43,500 nt of DNA from an uncultured Clostridia bacterium (lineage in GTDB: Bacteria; Bacillota; Clostridia; TANB77; CAG-508), in the NCBI GenBank assembly GCA_947630445.1, contig CANRHQ010000008.1, positions 1 to 43,500 of the forward strand, read 5' to 3'. The translations under genes and the position numbers were made by a program. Positions 15,203 through 25,117 of this stretch are shown piece by piece. Position 1 is the first letter of the stretch, and every line of letters starts with the position of its first letter. The notes under the pieces are model-generated. The model was not told the origin of the DNA, made no database searches, and was given only the letters and a program-made list of their open reading frames with translations.

Positions 15203-15451
15203 ATGCAAATATTAAAAATAATATTAATAGTAGTAGATTTTATAATATGTATAGCCTTAACTATTTTGGCAATGGTGCAATCAAAAGAAGATGCAGGGTT
15301 ATCTTCTACAATAACAGGTTCATCAACAAATAACTTCTTTGAAAAAAATAAAGGTAGAACAAAAGAAGGAATGCAGAAAAGATGGACAATCATATTAGGA
15401 ATAGCATTTGTAATAGTTACAATAGCTCTTTCAATAATATACATAGCATAG
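15203..15451 (+). CDS. secG: Preprotein translocase subunit SecG
   Basis: SecG is the third, small subunit of the SecYEG channel. The 82-residue protein has two membrane spans (about residues 3-24 and 60-81). Between them lies a loop with MVQSKEDAGLSSTITGSS, which matches the conserved Q-x-x-K...GL...GSS stretch of SecG. TAGGAGG stands ahead of the ATG. secG followed by rnr is a common Bacillota order. Confidence 0.9.
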   Translation: MQILKIILIVVDFIICIALTILAMVQSKEDAGLSSTITGSSTNNFFEKNKGRTKEGMQKRWTIILGIAFVIVTIALSIIYIA

Positions 15452-15458
15452 TAAAATG

Positions 15459-15483
15459 GCAGTTCATAGAACTGCTTTTTTTA
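15459..15483 (+). terminator. Terminator between secG and rnr
   Basis: GCAGTTC (15459-15465) pairs with GAACTGC (15469-15475), followed by eight T residues. rnr starts 19 bp later without an obvious new promoter, so partial read-through is likely. Confidence 0.85.
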
Positions 15484-15501
15484 ATCTAAAAGGAGGTATA
15501 G

Positions 15502-17244
15502 ATGAAAGAAGAAATAAAAGAAACAGTAGTTGGAACTTTTCAAAAAAATAAAAATTTTGGATTTGTTGTACCAGATGATAAAAAAATAGGTACAGATGTA
15601 TATATATCAAAGAAAAATTGGGGAAAAGCCAGAAATAATCATAAAGTACTTGTAAAAATTATAAAACCTCCTCAAAAAGGTAAAAATGCAGAAGGTAAAG
15701 TAATAGAAGTATTAGGAGGAGTTAATGAAGCAGGTGTAGACATGTTATCATTAATAAAAGAATATGAATTACCATATAAATTCCCTAAAGAAGTTGAACA
15801 AGAAGCTAAAGAGTATGGAGACAAAATAGATGAAACAGATATGATTTATAGAAAAGATTTAAGAAAAGATACAATATTTACTATAGATGGAGAAGATGCA
15901 AAAGATTTAGATGATGCAATACATGTAGAAAAATTGGAAAATGGGAACTACAAATTAGATGTGCACATTGCTGATGTAAGTCATTATGTAAGAGAAAAAA
16001 CAGAACTAGATAAAGAGGCATATTTAAGAGGAACAAGTATATATATGTTAGGAAGAGTTATTCCAATGCTTCCAAGGGAATTATCAAATGGAATATGTAG
16101 TTTAAATGCAGGTAAGGATAGATATACTTTATCATGTTCAATGGAAATTACTCCAAAAGCTAAAGTAGTATCATCAGATATATATAAAGCAGTAATAAAT
16201 GTAACAGAAAGAATGACATATACAGATGTACAAAAGATATTAGACAAAACAGATGAAGAAGTTTTAAAAAAATATAAAAATTATATAAAAGATTTTGAAT
16301 TAATGGCAGAACTTGCAACAATATTAAAAGAAAAAAGAAAAGAAAATGGATACCTAAATTTAGATATACCAGAAAGCAAAATTGTTTTAGATGAAAATGG
16401 TTTTGCAATAGATGTAAAAAAATATGAAACTTATTTTTCAAATGAAATCATAGAACAATTCATGTTAATAGCAAATGAAACTGTTGCAGAAAGGTTTTAT
16501 TGGTTGCAGGCACCATTTATATATAGAGTACATGAGGCACCAGATTTAGAAAAAGTTAGAGAATTAAATAAAACATTAAATAATTTTGGATATAAAATAA
16601 AAATATCAAAAGAAGATATAATATATCCAAATGAATTTTCAAAAATACTTGATGATGTAAAAGGAAAAACAGAAGAAAAGGTTATAGCAAATTTAATATT
16701 AAGAACATTAAAAGTAGCAAAATATGATTCTGAAAATAAAGGACATTTTGGTATAGCAAGTAAATACTATTGCCACTTTACATCTCCAATAAGAAGATAC
16801 CCAGACTTATTTATACATCGTATGATTTCAAAATATATTGAAAGTAATTATACAGTAAATGAATTTTTTATAAAAAAATACTCTAAAAGAGCAACAAAAA
16901 GAGCAGAAAATTGTTCCGAAAGAGAAAGAACAGCAACTAAGGTAGAAAGAGAAGCAGTAAAAATAAAAAAAGCAGAATACATGGAAAGCAAAATTGGACA
17001 AGAATATGAAGGTATCATATCATCAGTAACAAGTTTTGGAGTATATGTTGAATTAGAAAATACAGTTGAAGGTTTAATTAGATACGAAAACTTGGGAAAT
17101 GAGTATTTTATATTTGATGAATCAAATAGACAGGCAATAGGTGAAAATTCTAATAAAGTATATAAAATAGGAGATAAAATTAAAATAAGAGTAATAGATG
17201 CTAATAAATTATTGAGAAGAATAGATTTTGAATTAATTAATTAA
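15502..17244 (+). CDS. rnr: Ribonuclease R (short form)
   Basis: RNase R is a processive 3'-5' exoribonuclease that degrades structured RNA. The RNB catalytic domain is clear: DGEDAKDLDDAIHV (about residues 130-143) holds the catalytic aspartates, followed by HIADVSHYV and FTSPIRRYPDL. The C-terminal S1 domain (IGQEYEGIISSVTSFGVYVE) is present. At 580 residues it is shorter than the usual roughly 700-800. It begins directly with one cold-shock-like domain (VVGTFQKNKNFGFVVPDD) and lacks the N-terminal helix-turn-helix and part of the cold-shock region. It is still more like RNase R than RNase II. AGGAGG precedes the ATG. smpB does not follow. Confidence 0.9.
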   Translation: MKEEIKETVVGTFQKNKNFGFVVPDDKKIGTDVYISKKNWGKARNNHKVLVKIIKPPQKGKNAEGKVIEVLGGVNEAGVDMLSLIKEYELPYKFPKEVEQEAKEYGDKIDETDMIYRKDLRKDTIFTIDGEDAKDLDDAIHVEKLENGNYKLDVHIADVSHYVREKTELDKEAYLRGTSIYMLGRVIPMLPRELSNGICSLNAGKDRYTLSCSMEITPKAKVVSSDIYKAVINVTERMTYTDVQKILDKTDEEVLKKYKNYIKDFELMAELATILKEKRKENGYLNLDIPESKIVLDENGFAIDVKKYETYFSNEIIEQFMLIANETVAERFYWLQAPFIYRVHEAPDLEKVRELNKTLNNFGYKIKISKEDIIYPNEFSKILDDVKGKTEEKVIANLILRTLKVAKYDSENKGHFGIASKYYCHFTSPIRRYPDLFIHRMISKYIESNYTVNEFFIKKYSKRATKRAENCSERERTATKVEREAVKIKKAEYMESKIGQEYEGIISSVTSFGVYVELENTVEGLIRYENLGNEYFIFDESNRQAIGENSNKVYKIGDKIKIRVIDANKLLRRIDFELIN

Positions 17245-17249
17245 ATTTA

Positions 17250-17277
17250 TTGACAAAAAAATATCATAATATATAAT
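17250..17277 (+). promoter_or_regulatory. Promoter for adhE
   Basis: Consensus TTGACA (17250-17255), a 16-bp spacer and TATAAT (17272-17277). Confidence 0.75.
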
Positions 17278-17313
17278 ATAATGGATAAACTAAAGATGTA
17301 GGAGGAATACAAT

Positions 17314-19914
17314 ATGGAAGACAATAATACAGATGAAGAAGCAAGAGTCAAACAAATGGTAGATGAATTAATTGAAAAAGCAAAAGTTGCATCATTAGAA
17401 TATTTAAAATTAGATCAAGAAAAAATAGATAATATAACTAGGGCTATGTCAATGGCAGGTCTAGAACATCATATGGAATTAGCAAAAATGGCAATAGAAG
17501 AAACTGGAAGAGGAATATATGAAGATAAAATAACTAAAAACATGTTTGCAACAGAATATATTTATCATAGTATAAAACATGAAAAAACAGTAGGTATAAT
17601 ATCAGAAAATAATGAGGATGGTTATGTAGAAATTGCAGAACCAGTAGGAATAATAGCAGGAGTAACACCTGTAACAAATCCAACCTCAACAACAATGTTT
17701 AAATCAATAATATCAGCTAAAACTAGAAATGTAATAGTATTTGGGTTTCATCCATCAGCACAAAATTGTAGTAAAGCTGCTGCAACCATAATGAGAGATG
17801 CTGCTGTAAAAGCAGGAGCTCCAGAAAACTGTATATTGTGGATAGAAGAACCATCAATATTAGCAACTAGAACATTAATGAACCATCCAGATGTTAATCT
17901 AATATTAGCGACAGGTGGAACAGGAATGGTAAAATCAGCATATTCATGTGGTAAACCTGCTTTAGGAGTAGGACCTGGAAATGTACCATGTTATATTGAA
18001 AAAACAGCAAATTTAAAAACATCAGTAAATGACTTAGTAATGTCAAAATCATTTGATAATGGTATGATATGTGCATCAGAACAAGCAGTTTTAGTTGATA
18101 AAGATATATACTTAGAATTTGAAAAATTAATGAGAGAAGCGGGATGTTATTTTGTAAGTCCAGAAGAAAAAGAAATGTTAAAAAACAGCATGTTTGAAAC
18201 AATTGGTGGATATAAGCTAAAATCACATGTACCTGGAAAAAGTCCTGCACAAATAGCAAGAGAAGCTGGATTTGAAGTACCAGAAGATACAAAAGTACTT
18301 GTAGTATATGAAGAAGGAATAGGAGAAGAATATCCATTCTCAAAAGAAAAATTAAGTCCAGTTTTAACTTATTATATAGTAAATAATTCAGATGAAGGAA
18401 TTGAAAAATCAGAGAGATTAATAGAATTTGGAGGATTAGGACATTCTGCAGTAATACATTCAGAAAACAAAGAAATAATACTTAAATTTTCAAAAACAAT
18501 GAAAGCGGGAAGAATAATAGTAAATTCACCATCAACACATGGTGCAATAGGAGATATATATAATACAAATATGCCTTCATTAACACTTGGATGTGGATCA
18601 TTTGGAGGAAATTCAACAACTGCAAATGTTTCAAGTGTAAACTTAATTAATATAAAGAGAGTTGCAAAGAGGAGAGTAAATATGCAATGGTTTAAAATAC
18701 CAGAAAAAATATATTTTGAAGCAGGTTCAATCGCATATTTAGAAAAAATGCCAAATATTGAAAGAGCCTTTATTGTAACAGATGAAGGAATGGTAAAATT
18801 AGGTTATGTAGATAAAATATTATATCATTTAAGAAAAAGAGAAAAGCATGTACATTGTGAAATATTTAGTGAAGTCGAGTCAGATCCATCATTTGAAACT
18901 GTAAATAAAGGTGTAAAACAAATGAATTTATTTAAACCTGATGTAATAATTGCATTAGGTGGAGGTAGCCCTATAGATGCTGCTAAAGGAATGTGGTTAT
19001 TTTATGAAAATCCAGATGCAGATCCTGAAGGTTTAAAATTAAAATTTATGGATATACGTAAACGTACCTATAAATTTCCTAAAATGGGCTCTAAAGCGAA
19101 AATGGTAGCAATACCAACTACATCTGGAACAGGTTCAGAGGTAACATCATTTGCAGTAATAACAGATAAGGAAAAAAATAAAAAATATCCATTAGCAGAT
19201 TATGAATTAACACCAGATGTTGCAATAATAGATCCAGATTTAGTAATGAGTTTACCAAAATCTGTTACAGCAGATACTGGAATGGATGTGTTAACACATG
19301 CATTAGAAGCATATGTTTCTGTTATGGCATCAGATTATACAGATGCATTATCAGAAAAAGCAGTTGAAATAGTATTTCAATATTTAAGAGAAGCATATGA
19401 GAATGGAAGCAATAAAATAGCAAGAGAAAAAATGCATAATGCAAGTACAATTGCAGGTATGTCATTTACAAATGCATTTTTAGGAGTATGTCATTCAATG
19501 GCACATAAAATTGGTGCAGAATTTCATTTACCACATGGAAGAATTAATGCTATTTTATTACCATATGTAATAAGATATAATTCAACTAAGCCTACTAAAT
19601 TTGTATCATGGCCTAAATACGAATTTTATATAGCAGATGAAAAATATGCTAAAATAGCCAAAATAGTTGGTTTAAAAGCAGATACAGTAGAAGAAGGAAT
19701 AAATTCATTAATAAATGAAATTAAGAAAATGAATGAAGAACTAAACATTCCTAAATCATTTAAAGAGGCAGGAATAGAAGAAAAAGAATTTTTAACAAAA
19801 GTAGATTTATTAGCAGATAGAGCTTTTGAAGATCAATGTACAACAGCAAATCCAAGAGTACCATTAGTTTCTGAAATAAAACAGATGTTATTAGATGCAT
19901 ATTATGGTAATTAA
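17314..19914 (+). CDS. adhE: Bifunctional acetaldehyde-CoA/alcohol dehydrogenase
   Basis: AdhE reduces acetyl-CoA to acetaldehyde and then ethanol, regenerating NAD+ in fermentation. The 866-residue length is normal. The N-terminal aldehyde dehydrogenase half has the catalytic cysteine in NGMICASEQAV (about residues 249-259). The C-terminal iron-dependent alcohol dehydrogenase half starts near residue 455 and shows GGGSPIDAAKGMW (about 549-561), TSGTGSEVTSFAVIT, and the metal-ligand regions DVLTHALEAY, VCHSMAHKIG and LPHGRINA. AGGAGG precedes the ATG. It has its own strong promoter and points to ethanol-forming mixed-acid fermentation. Confidence 0.96.
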   Translation: MEDNNTDEEARVKQMVDELIEKAKVASLEYLKLDQEKIDNITRAMSMAGLEHHMELAKMAIEETGRGIYEDKITKNMFATEYIYHSIKHEKTVGIISENNEDGYVEIAEPVGIIAGVTPVTNPTSTTMFKSIISAKTRNVIVFGFHPSAQNCSKAAATIMRDAAVKAGAPENCILWIEEPSILATRTLMNHPDVNLILATGGTGMVKSAYSCGKPALGVGPGNVPCYIEKTANLKTSVNDLVMSKSFDNGMICASEQAVLVDKDIYLEFEKLMREAGCYFVSPEEKEMLKNSMFETIGGYKLKSHVPGKSPAQIAREAGFEVPEDTKVLVVYEEGIGEEYPFSKEKLSPVLTYYIVNNSDEGIEKSERLIEFGGLGHSAVIHSENKEIILKFSKTMKAGRIIVNSPSTHGAIGDIYNTNMPSLTLGCGSFGGNSTTANVSSVNLINIKRVAKRRVNMQWFKIPEKIYFEAGSIAYLEKMPNIERAFIVTDEGMVKLGYVDKILYHLRKREKHVHCEIFSEVESDPSFETVNKGVKQMNLFKPDVIIALGGGSPIDAAKGMWLFYENPDADPEGLKLKFMDIRKRTYKFPKMGSKAKMVAIPTTSGTGSEVTSFAVITDKEKNKKYPLADYELTPDVAIIDPDLVMSLPKSVTADTGMDVLTHALEAYVSVMASDYTDALSEKAVEIVFQYLREAYENGSNKIAREKMHNASTIAGMSFTNAFLGVCHSMAHKIGAEFHLPHGRINAILLPYVIRYNSTKPTKFVSWPKYEFYIADEKYAKIAKIVGLKADTVEEGINSLINEIKKMNEELNIPKSFKEAGIEEKEFLTKVDLLADRAFEDQCTTANPRVPLVSEIKQMLLDAYYGN

Positions 19915-19925
19915 TTGTACAAATC

Positions 19926-19954
19926 TTGACAAAATTCGAAAAAAACATTAAAAT
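19926..19954 (+). promoter_or_regulatory. Promoter upstream of the MATE-kinase gene
   Basis: Consensus TTGACA (19926-19931), a 17-bp spacer and TAAAAT (19949-19954). It drives a short leader that contains a terminator before the gene at 20045. Confidence 0.75.
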
Positions 19955-19977
19955 ATATAGTTGTAGTTTTATAAAAA

Positions 19978-20031
19978 ATGGATAAAACAACACATGCAAA
20001 TATGTGTTGTTTTTTGTGGGAAATTAGATAG
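19978..20031 (+). CDS. Putative 17-residue leader peptide of the MATE-kinase gene
   Basis: A short frame starting ATG at 19978 encodes MDKTTHANMCCFLWEIR and spans the whole terminator hairpin. A ribosome translating or stalling on it would cover or free the hairpin arms. That is the layout of leader-peptide attenuation known for antibiotic-resistance genes such as tet(M). No good ribosome site is seen before the ATG, which weakens the case. Confidence 0.4.
   Translation: MDKTTHANMCCFLWEIR
19986..20016 (+). terminator. Attenuator-type terminator between promoter and MATE-kinase gene
   Basis: AACAACACAT (19986-19995) pairs perfectly with ATGTGTTGTT (20002-20011), followed by T residues. It lies downstream of the promoter at 19926 and upstream of the gene, so it must be read through for expression. 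Confidence 0.8.
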
Positions 20032-20044
20032 ATGAGGAGGAAAC

Positions 20045-22054
20045 ATGAAACAATTAGAATTAGGAACTGAAAAAATAGGTAAATTATTAAAAGCATTTGC
20101 AATACCATGTATAATTTCTTTAGTTGTTAATGCTTTATATAATATTGTAGACCAAATATTTATTGGAAGAGGAGTAAATTATTTAGGAAATGGAGCTACA
20201 AATGTAGTATTTCCTATAACAGTAGTATGTATGGCATTTGCCTTAATGTTTGGAGATGGAACATCAGCATATTTAAGTTTGAAATTAGGAGAAAGAAAAC
20301 AAAAAGAGGCAGAAAGAGGAGTAAGTAATGGGATAATTGTAGGAGCAATTATTTCAGTATTACTATGTACTTTTGTATTAATATTTTTACCTCAATTACT
20401 TAACATATTTGGTTGTACAGAAACATTAAAAGAATATGCTTTAAGTTATGGATATGTAATAGCAGTAGGAATACCATTTATGATGATAGCAACAATATTA
20501 AACTCTGTTATAAGAGCAGATGGTTCTCCTAAATATGCAATGTTATCTATGGTTGCAGGAGCTTTATTAAACATTATATTAGACCCAATATTTATATTTG
20601 ATTGGGGATTAAATATGGGAGTAGCAGGAGCAGCTATAGCAACAATACTTAGTCAATTTGTAACATTTTTAATAAATATTTTATACATAAGAAAATTTAA
20701 AACAATAAAATTAACTAGAGAAAATCTAAAAATAGATTTAAAAGTAGCAAAAACTATTGCTACATTAGGAATTTCATCACTTATAACACAAATGTCAATA
20801 GTTATAGTTATAGCAACACAAAATACAATATTTAAACAATATGGTGAATTCAGTAAATTCGGTTCTGAAATTCCAATTACTGTATTAGGAATAGTAATGA
20901 AAATTAATCAAATACTAAATAGTATAATAATAGGAATTTCTGCAGGAAGCCAACCAATAGTAGGATTTAATTATGGTGCAAAAAAATTTGACAGAGTAAA
21001 GAAAACTCTAAAAATTGTATTAGGCTTAAGTTTAACAGTTTCAACAGTTGCACTAATATTATTTCAAACAATTCCAGAGCAACTAATAGGAATTTTTGGC
21101 TCAGGAGATGAATTATATAATGAATTTGCATGTATAACATTTAGGGTATTTTTATTGTTAACAATATTTAATGGAATACAAATATCATCAGGTATATTTT
21201 TCCAAGCAATAGGCAAACCAAGCAAATCAGCATTTTTAACATTATCAAGACAAATATTATTATTTGTCCCTTCTGCTATAATACTAGCAAAATTCTTTAA
21301 TGTAATGGGAGTTGTATATGCAGGACCAATATCAGATGGCATTGCATTTATGATAGCAATAACTCTATTAATATTAGAAATGAGAAAACTAGGAAAAGGA
21401 ACAGAAGAAAGTTATGCAATAAAAGATGAGGAAAACAAGAAGAAATTAGATAAGAATAAAATAATAATAACAATAGCAAGAGAGTATGGTTCAGGAGGAA
21501 GATATGTAGCAAGATTACTTGCACAAAAACTAGGAATAAGATTTTATGATAAAGATTTAATAGAAATAGTATCAAACGAAAGTGGGCTATCAGCAGCTTA
21601 TATAGAAGAAAATGAACAAAATATACATGGTAATTTATTATCAAGTTTTAATACACAATATTATAACAATTTATCAAATGATGATAATTTATTTATAGCT
21701 GAAAGTAAAGCAATAAAAGAAATTGCAGATAAAGAATCATGTGTAATAGTAGGAAGATGTTCAAATCATATATTAAAAAATTATAAAAACATAATCAATG
21801 TATTTTTATACAGTGATGAAAAGAGCAAAATAGAAAGAGCAGAAAAATATTATGGCTTAAATGAAAAAAATGCGTTAAAAGAAATAAACAAAATAAATAG
21901 AGCAAGAGAAAAACATTATAATTATTATACAGGCAAGCAATGGAGAGATTTAGACAATTATGATTTTGCAATAAATGTAGATAAATTTGGAGTAGAAAAA
22001 ACAGCAGAAATTTTGGAAGAATTAGTAATTAATAAAAAAACAGAATTAATATAA
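20045..22054 (+). CDS. MATE-family efflux transporter fused to a cytidylate-kinase-like domain
   Basis: This 669-residue protein joins two domains. Residues about 1-445 are a MATE-type multidrug/cation antiporter with about 12 membrane spans, opening TEKIGKLLKAFAIPCIISLV and with IRADGSPKYAML near residue 157. Residues about 473-665 form a cytoplasmic cytidylate-kinase-like NTPase. That part starts with IITIAREYGSGGRYVARLLA (the GSGGR P-loop variant of the cytidylate kinase-like family) and includes VIVGRCSNHIL and RDLDNYDFAINVD. A Lys/Glu-rich linker joins them in one frame with no internal start. The substrate is unknown. GAGGAGG precedes the ATG, and expression is probably attenuated by the upstream terminator. 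Confidence 0.88.
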   Translation: MKQLELGTEKIGKLLKAFAIPCIISLVVNALYNIVDQIFIGRGVNYLGNGATNVVFPITVVCMAFALMFGDGTSAYLSLKLGERKQKEAERGVSNGIIVGAIISVLLCTFVLIFLPQLLNIFGCTETLKEYALSYGYVIAVGIPFMMIATILNSVIRADGSPKYAMLSMVAGALLNIILDPIFIFDWGLNMGVAGAAIATILSQFVTFLINILYIRKFKTIKLTRENLKIDLKVAKTIATLGISSLITQMSIVIVIATQNTIFKQYGEFSKFGSEIPITVLGIVMKINQILNSIIIGISAGSQPIVGFNYGAKKFDRVKKTLKIVLGLSLTVSTVALILFQTIPEQLIGIFGSGDELYNEFACITFRVFLLLTIFNGIQISSGIFFQAIGKPSKSAFLTLSRQILLFVPSAIILAKFFNVMGVVYAGPISDGIAFMIAITLLILEMRKLGKGTEESYAIKDEENKKKLDKNKIIITIAREYGSGGRYVARLLAQKLGIRFYDKDLIEIVSNESGLSAAYIEENEQNIHGNLLSSFNTQYYNNLSNDDNLFIAESKAIKEIADKESCVIVGRCSNHILKNYKNIINVFLYSDEKSKIERAEKYYGLNEKNALKEINKINRAREKHYNYYTGKQWRDLDNYDFAINVDKFGVEKTAEILEELVINKKTELI

Positions 22055-22169
22055 TTATATAATGATGACTTTTGTTTTTAAACAACAAATTTTCTCCTAA
22101 AAGGGGGAATTATGTAAAATTCGCCGAATATTATAATTATGTATATTTAATTTATAGGAGTGGAGGTAA

Positions 22170-23957
22170 ATGGTACGATATAGTGAAGAAATCATAGAAG
22201 AAGTAAGGCAAAACAATGATATAGTAGATATAATTTCACAATATGTACATTTAACTAGAAAAGGTAGAAATTATTTTGGTTTATGTCCATTCCATAATGA
22301 AAAATCTCCATCATTTTCAGTATCACCTGACAGGCAAATATTTCATTGCTTTGGATGTGGAGTAGGTGGAAATGTATATACATTTTTAATGAAAATAGAA
22401 GGAATAACATTTAAAGAGGCATTAGAAACACTTGCAGAAAGAGCTAATATACAATTACCAACTTTAGACAATAGTGAAGACAATGGAAAAGAAGAACTAA
22501 AATCAAAGGTATATAAAGTAAATGAATTTGCTGCGGAATTTTATCATCAAAATTTATACAAACCAACTGCCAAAATGGCACAAGAATATGTAAAAAAAAG
22601 AAGGCTAAATCAAGAAACATTAGAATCATATAAAATTGGGTTCTCAGGAAAATTTGATGAATTATATAAAGCATTAAAACAGCAAAACTTTGGAGAAAAA
22701 GAAATACTTGAATCAGGTTTAGTAAATAAAAATGACAATGGAACATATATAGACAGATATAGAAACAGATTAATGTTTCCAATTTGTGATGCAAGAGGAA
22801 AAGTAATAGCATTTGGAGGTAGAGTATTAGATGATTCAAAACCTAAATACATAAATTCTCCAGAAAATATTGTATACAGTAAAGGAAGACACTTATTTGG
22901 GCTAAATGTTGCAAAAAAAACATCAGCAAAAAGGTTGATAATAGTAGAAGGATATATGGATGTTATATCTTTACATCAAAGAGGAATTACAAATGTAGTA
23001 GGTGCATTAGGAACAGCATTAACAGAACAACAAGGGTGGTTATTGCGTAAAACTACAGAACAAGTAATACTTGGATTTGATGCAGATGGAGCGGGACAAA
23101 CAGCAGTAGCAAGATCAATGGAAATTTTACAAAATATGGGCTGTGATATGAGAGTATTACAAATAGAAGGTGCTAAAGATCCAGATGAATATATTGTAAA
23201 ATTTGGAGAAGGAAGATTCAAATTAGCAGTTGATAATGCAATATCATTAATAGAATTCAAAGTAAAAAATTTAAAAAAAGAATACAATTTAGAAAACGCA
23301 TCTGACAAAATAAAATTTTTAAATGAAATTGCAAAAATACTTGCAAAAGTACAAAATACAATGGAAAGAGAAATATACATAGAAAAAATATCAAAAGGGT
23401 ATAATATATCAAAAGAAGCAATTTATGCAGAAGTAAACAAATTAATATATACCAATTCTAAAGCAGATAAAACATTGCAAAAAGGAAAAGAAATAAAACA
23501 TATAAAAAAAGAAGAAACTAAAGTTAATGAGATAGATGAAGACTTAAAAAATAGAGAAAATACAATAATAGCATTATTATTAGATGCAAATATAGAAATC
23601 TTCAAAAAAATAAAAGAAAAAATAAAACCAGAAGATTTTAAAGATGAAATAAATCAAAAAATAGCAAAAGAATTATATGTAGAATTAGAAAAGAAAGAAG
23701 CTAATATAAACAAATTAATAGACACATTTGATGAGCAAACAAAAAACCATATAACAATGGTAATGGCTACTGACTATGAAATAGAAAATATAGAAAAAGC
23801 AGTAGATGATTTATTATCAAAATATGAAAAAGAAAGGTTAAATGTAAAAAAACAAAATATTTTAAAACAACTAGAAAGTGAGCAAAACGAAGAAAATAAG
23901 AAAATATTAGGAAAAGAATTAAGCGAGATAATTATAGCATTAGCTAAAATTAAGTAG
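22170..23957 (+). CDS. dnaG: DNA primase
   Basis: DnaG makes RNA primers for replication and binds the DnaB helicase. The zinc-binding CHC2 domain has Cys39, His42, Cys60 and Cys63 (LCPFHNEKSPSFSV and FHCFGCG). The RNA polymerase core with Toprim fold shows IIVEGYMDVISLHQRG (about residues 257-272) and LGFDADGAG. A divergent helical C-terminal part (about 430-595) would be the helicase-binding domain. The 595-residue length is normal. GGAGTGGAGG precedes the ATG. The order dnaG-rpoD is the classic macromolecular-synthesis arrangement. Confidence 0.95.
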   Translation: MVRYSEEIIEEVRQNNDIVDIISQYVHLTRKGRNYFGLCPFHNEKSPSFSVSPDRQIFHCFGCGVGGNVYTFLMKIEGITFKEALETLAERANIQLPTLDNSEDNGKEELKSKVYKVNEFAAEFYHQNLYKPTAKMAQEYVKKRRLNQETLESYKIGFSGKFDELYKALKQQNFGEKEILESGLVNKNDNGTYIDRYRNRLMFPICDARGKVIAFGGRVLDDSKPKYINSPENIVYSKGRHLFGLNVAKKTSAKRLIIVEGYMDVISLHQRGITNVVGALGTALTEQQGWLLRKTTEQVILGFDADGAGQTAVARSMEILQNMGCDMRVLQIEGAKDPDEYIVKFGEGRFKLAVDNAISLIEFKVKNLKKEYNLENASDKIKFLNEIAKILAKVQNTMEREIYIEKISKGYNISKEAIYAEVNKLIYTNSKADKTLQKGKEIKHIKKEETKVNEIDEDLKNRENTIIALLLDANIEIFKKIKEKIKPEDFKDEINQKIAKELYVELEKKEANINKLIDTFDEQTKNHITMVMATDYEIENIEKAVDDLLSKYEKERLNVKKQNILKQLESEQNEENKKILGKELSEIIIALAKIK

Positions 23958-23969
23958 AGGTGAATTTTT

Positions 23970-25103
23970 GTGGGGAAAAAGAAAGAAGAAAATATTACTG
24001 AGACAGAAGAAATAACAGAAAAAAAAGAAGAAATGGATAAAGTAAAAGACATAGTAAAAAAGGCAAAAGAAAGTGGAAAAATGACATACGAAGAACTTGC
24101 AAAAGAATTAGAAGATACAAATCCAGAACAAATAGATAAAGTATTTGATGCATTTGAAGAAATGGGAGTAAATCTATTAAATGATGATTTTGAAGAAGAA
24201 CCAGACATAGATGATTTAAAAGAAGTAGAAGAGTTAAAATTAGATGAAATAACAGACAATAGTTTTGAAGGCATAAGTGTTGATGATCCAGTTAGAATGT
24301 ATTTAAGAGAAATTGGGAAAATACCATTATTATCTTATGATAAAGAATTAGAATTAGCAAAGAGAATATTAGAAAATGATGAAGAAGCAAAACAAGAATT
24401 AGCAGAGGCAAATTTAAGGTTAGTAGTAAGTATTGCAAAAAAGTATGTTGGAAGAGGAATGTTATTTTTAGACTTAATTCAAGAAGGTAACATGGGATTA
24501 ATAAAAGCGGTAGAAAAATTTGACTACACAAAAGGATTTAAGTTTAGCACATATGCAACATGGTGGATAAGACAAGCTATAACAAGAGCAATAGCAGACC
24601 AAGCAAGAACAATAAGAATACCTGTACACATGGTAGAAACAATAAACAGATTAATTCGTACATCAAGACATTTATTACAACAATTAGGAAGAGAACCAAC
24701 CCCTGAAGAAATTGCACAAGAAATGGATATACCAGTAGAAAAAGTAATGGAAATACAAAAAATTGCACAAGACCCAGTATCATTAGAAACGCCTATAGGA
24801 GAAGAAGATGATAGTCATTTAGGAGATTTTATCCAAGATGAAGATTCTCCAGCACCACATGATGCAGCATCATATACTTTATTAAGAGAACAATTAGAAG
24901 AAGTAATGAACACATTAACACCAAGAGAAGCAAAAGTATTAAAATTAAGATTTGGTTTAGAAGATGGAAAAGCTAGAACTCTTGAAGAAGTTGGTAGAGA
25001 ATTTGATGTTACCAGAGAAAGAATTCGTCAAATAGAAGCAAAAGCCTTAAGAAAATTACGCCATCCAAGTAGAAGTAAAAAATTAAGAGATTATATGAAT
25101 TAA
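23970..25103 (+). CDS. rpoD: Primary sigma factor (sigma-A, RpoD)
   Basis: This 377-residue protein is the housekeeping sigma factor. After an acidic N-terminal region, region 1.2 ([17 protein letters not shown]) starts near residue 107. Region 2 follows with [17 protein letters not shown], the -10-melting [17 protein letters not shown] and IRIPVHM. Region 4.2 has [20 protein letters not shown] and [13 protein letters not shown] at the end. GTG is the start, with GAGGTG overlapping the dnaG stop codon, which implies translational coupling to dnaG. Confidence 0.96.
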   Translation: MGKKKEENITETEEITEKKEEMDKVKDIVKKAKESGKMTYEELAKELEDTNPEQIDKVFDAFEEMGVNLLNDDFEEEPDIDDLKEVEELKLDEITDNSFEGISVDDPVRMYLREIGKIPLLSYDKELELAKRILENDEEAKQELAEANLRLVVSIAKKYVGRGMLFLDLIQEGNMGLIKAVEKFDYTKGFKFSTYATWWIRQAITRAIADQARTIRIPVHMVETINRLIRTSRHLLQQLGREPTPEEIAQEMDIPVEKVMEIQKIAQDPVSLETPIGEEDDSHLGDFIQDEDSPAPHDAASYTLLREQLEEVMNTLTPREAKVLKLRFGLEDGKARTLEEVGREFDVTRERIRQIEAKALRKLRHPSRSKKLRDYMN

Positions 25104-25117
25104 ATTTGGAGGATTAA

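Noticed and set aside
22055..22169. Riboswitch or promoter in the MATE-dnaG gap
   Set aside because: A TATAAT is present at 22132-22137, but no matching -35 and no clear fold could be seen. The evidence is too weak to list.
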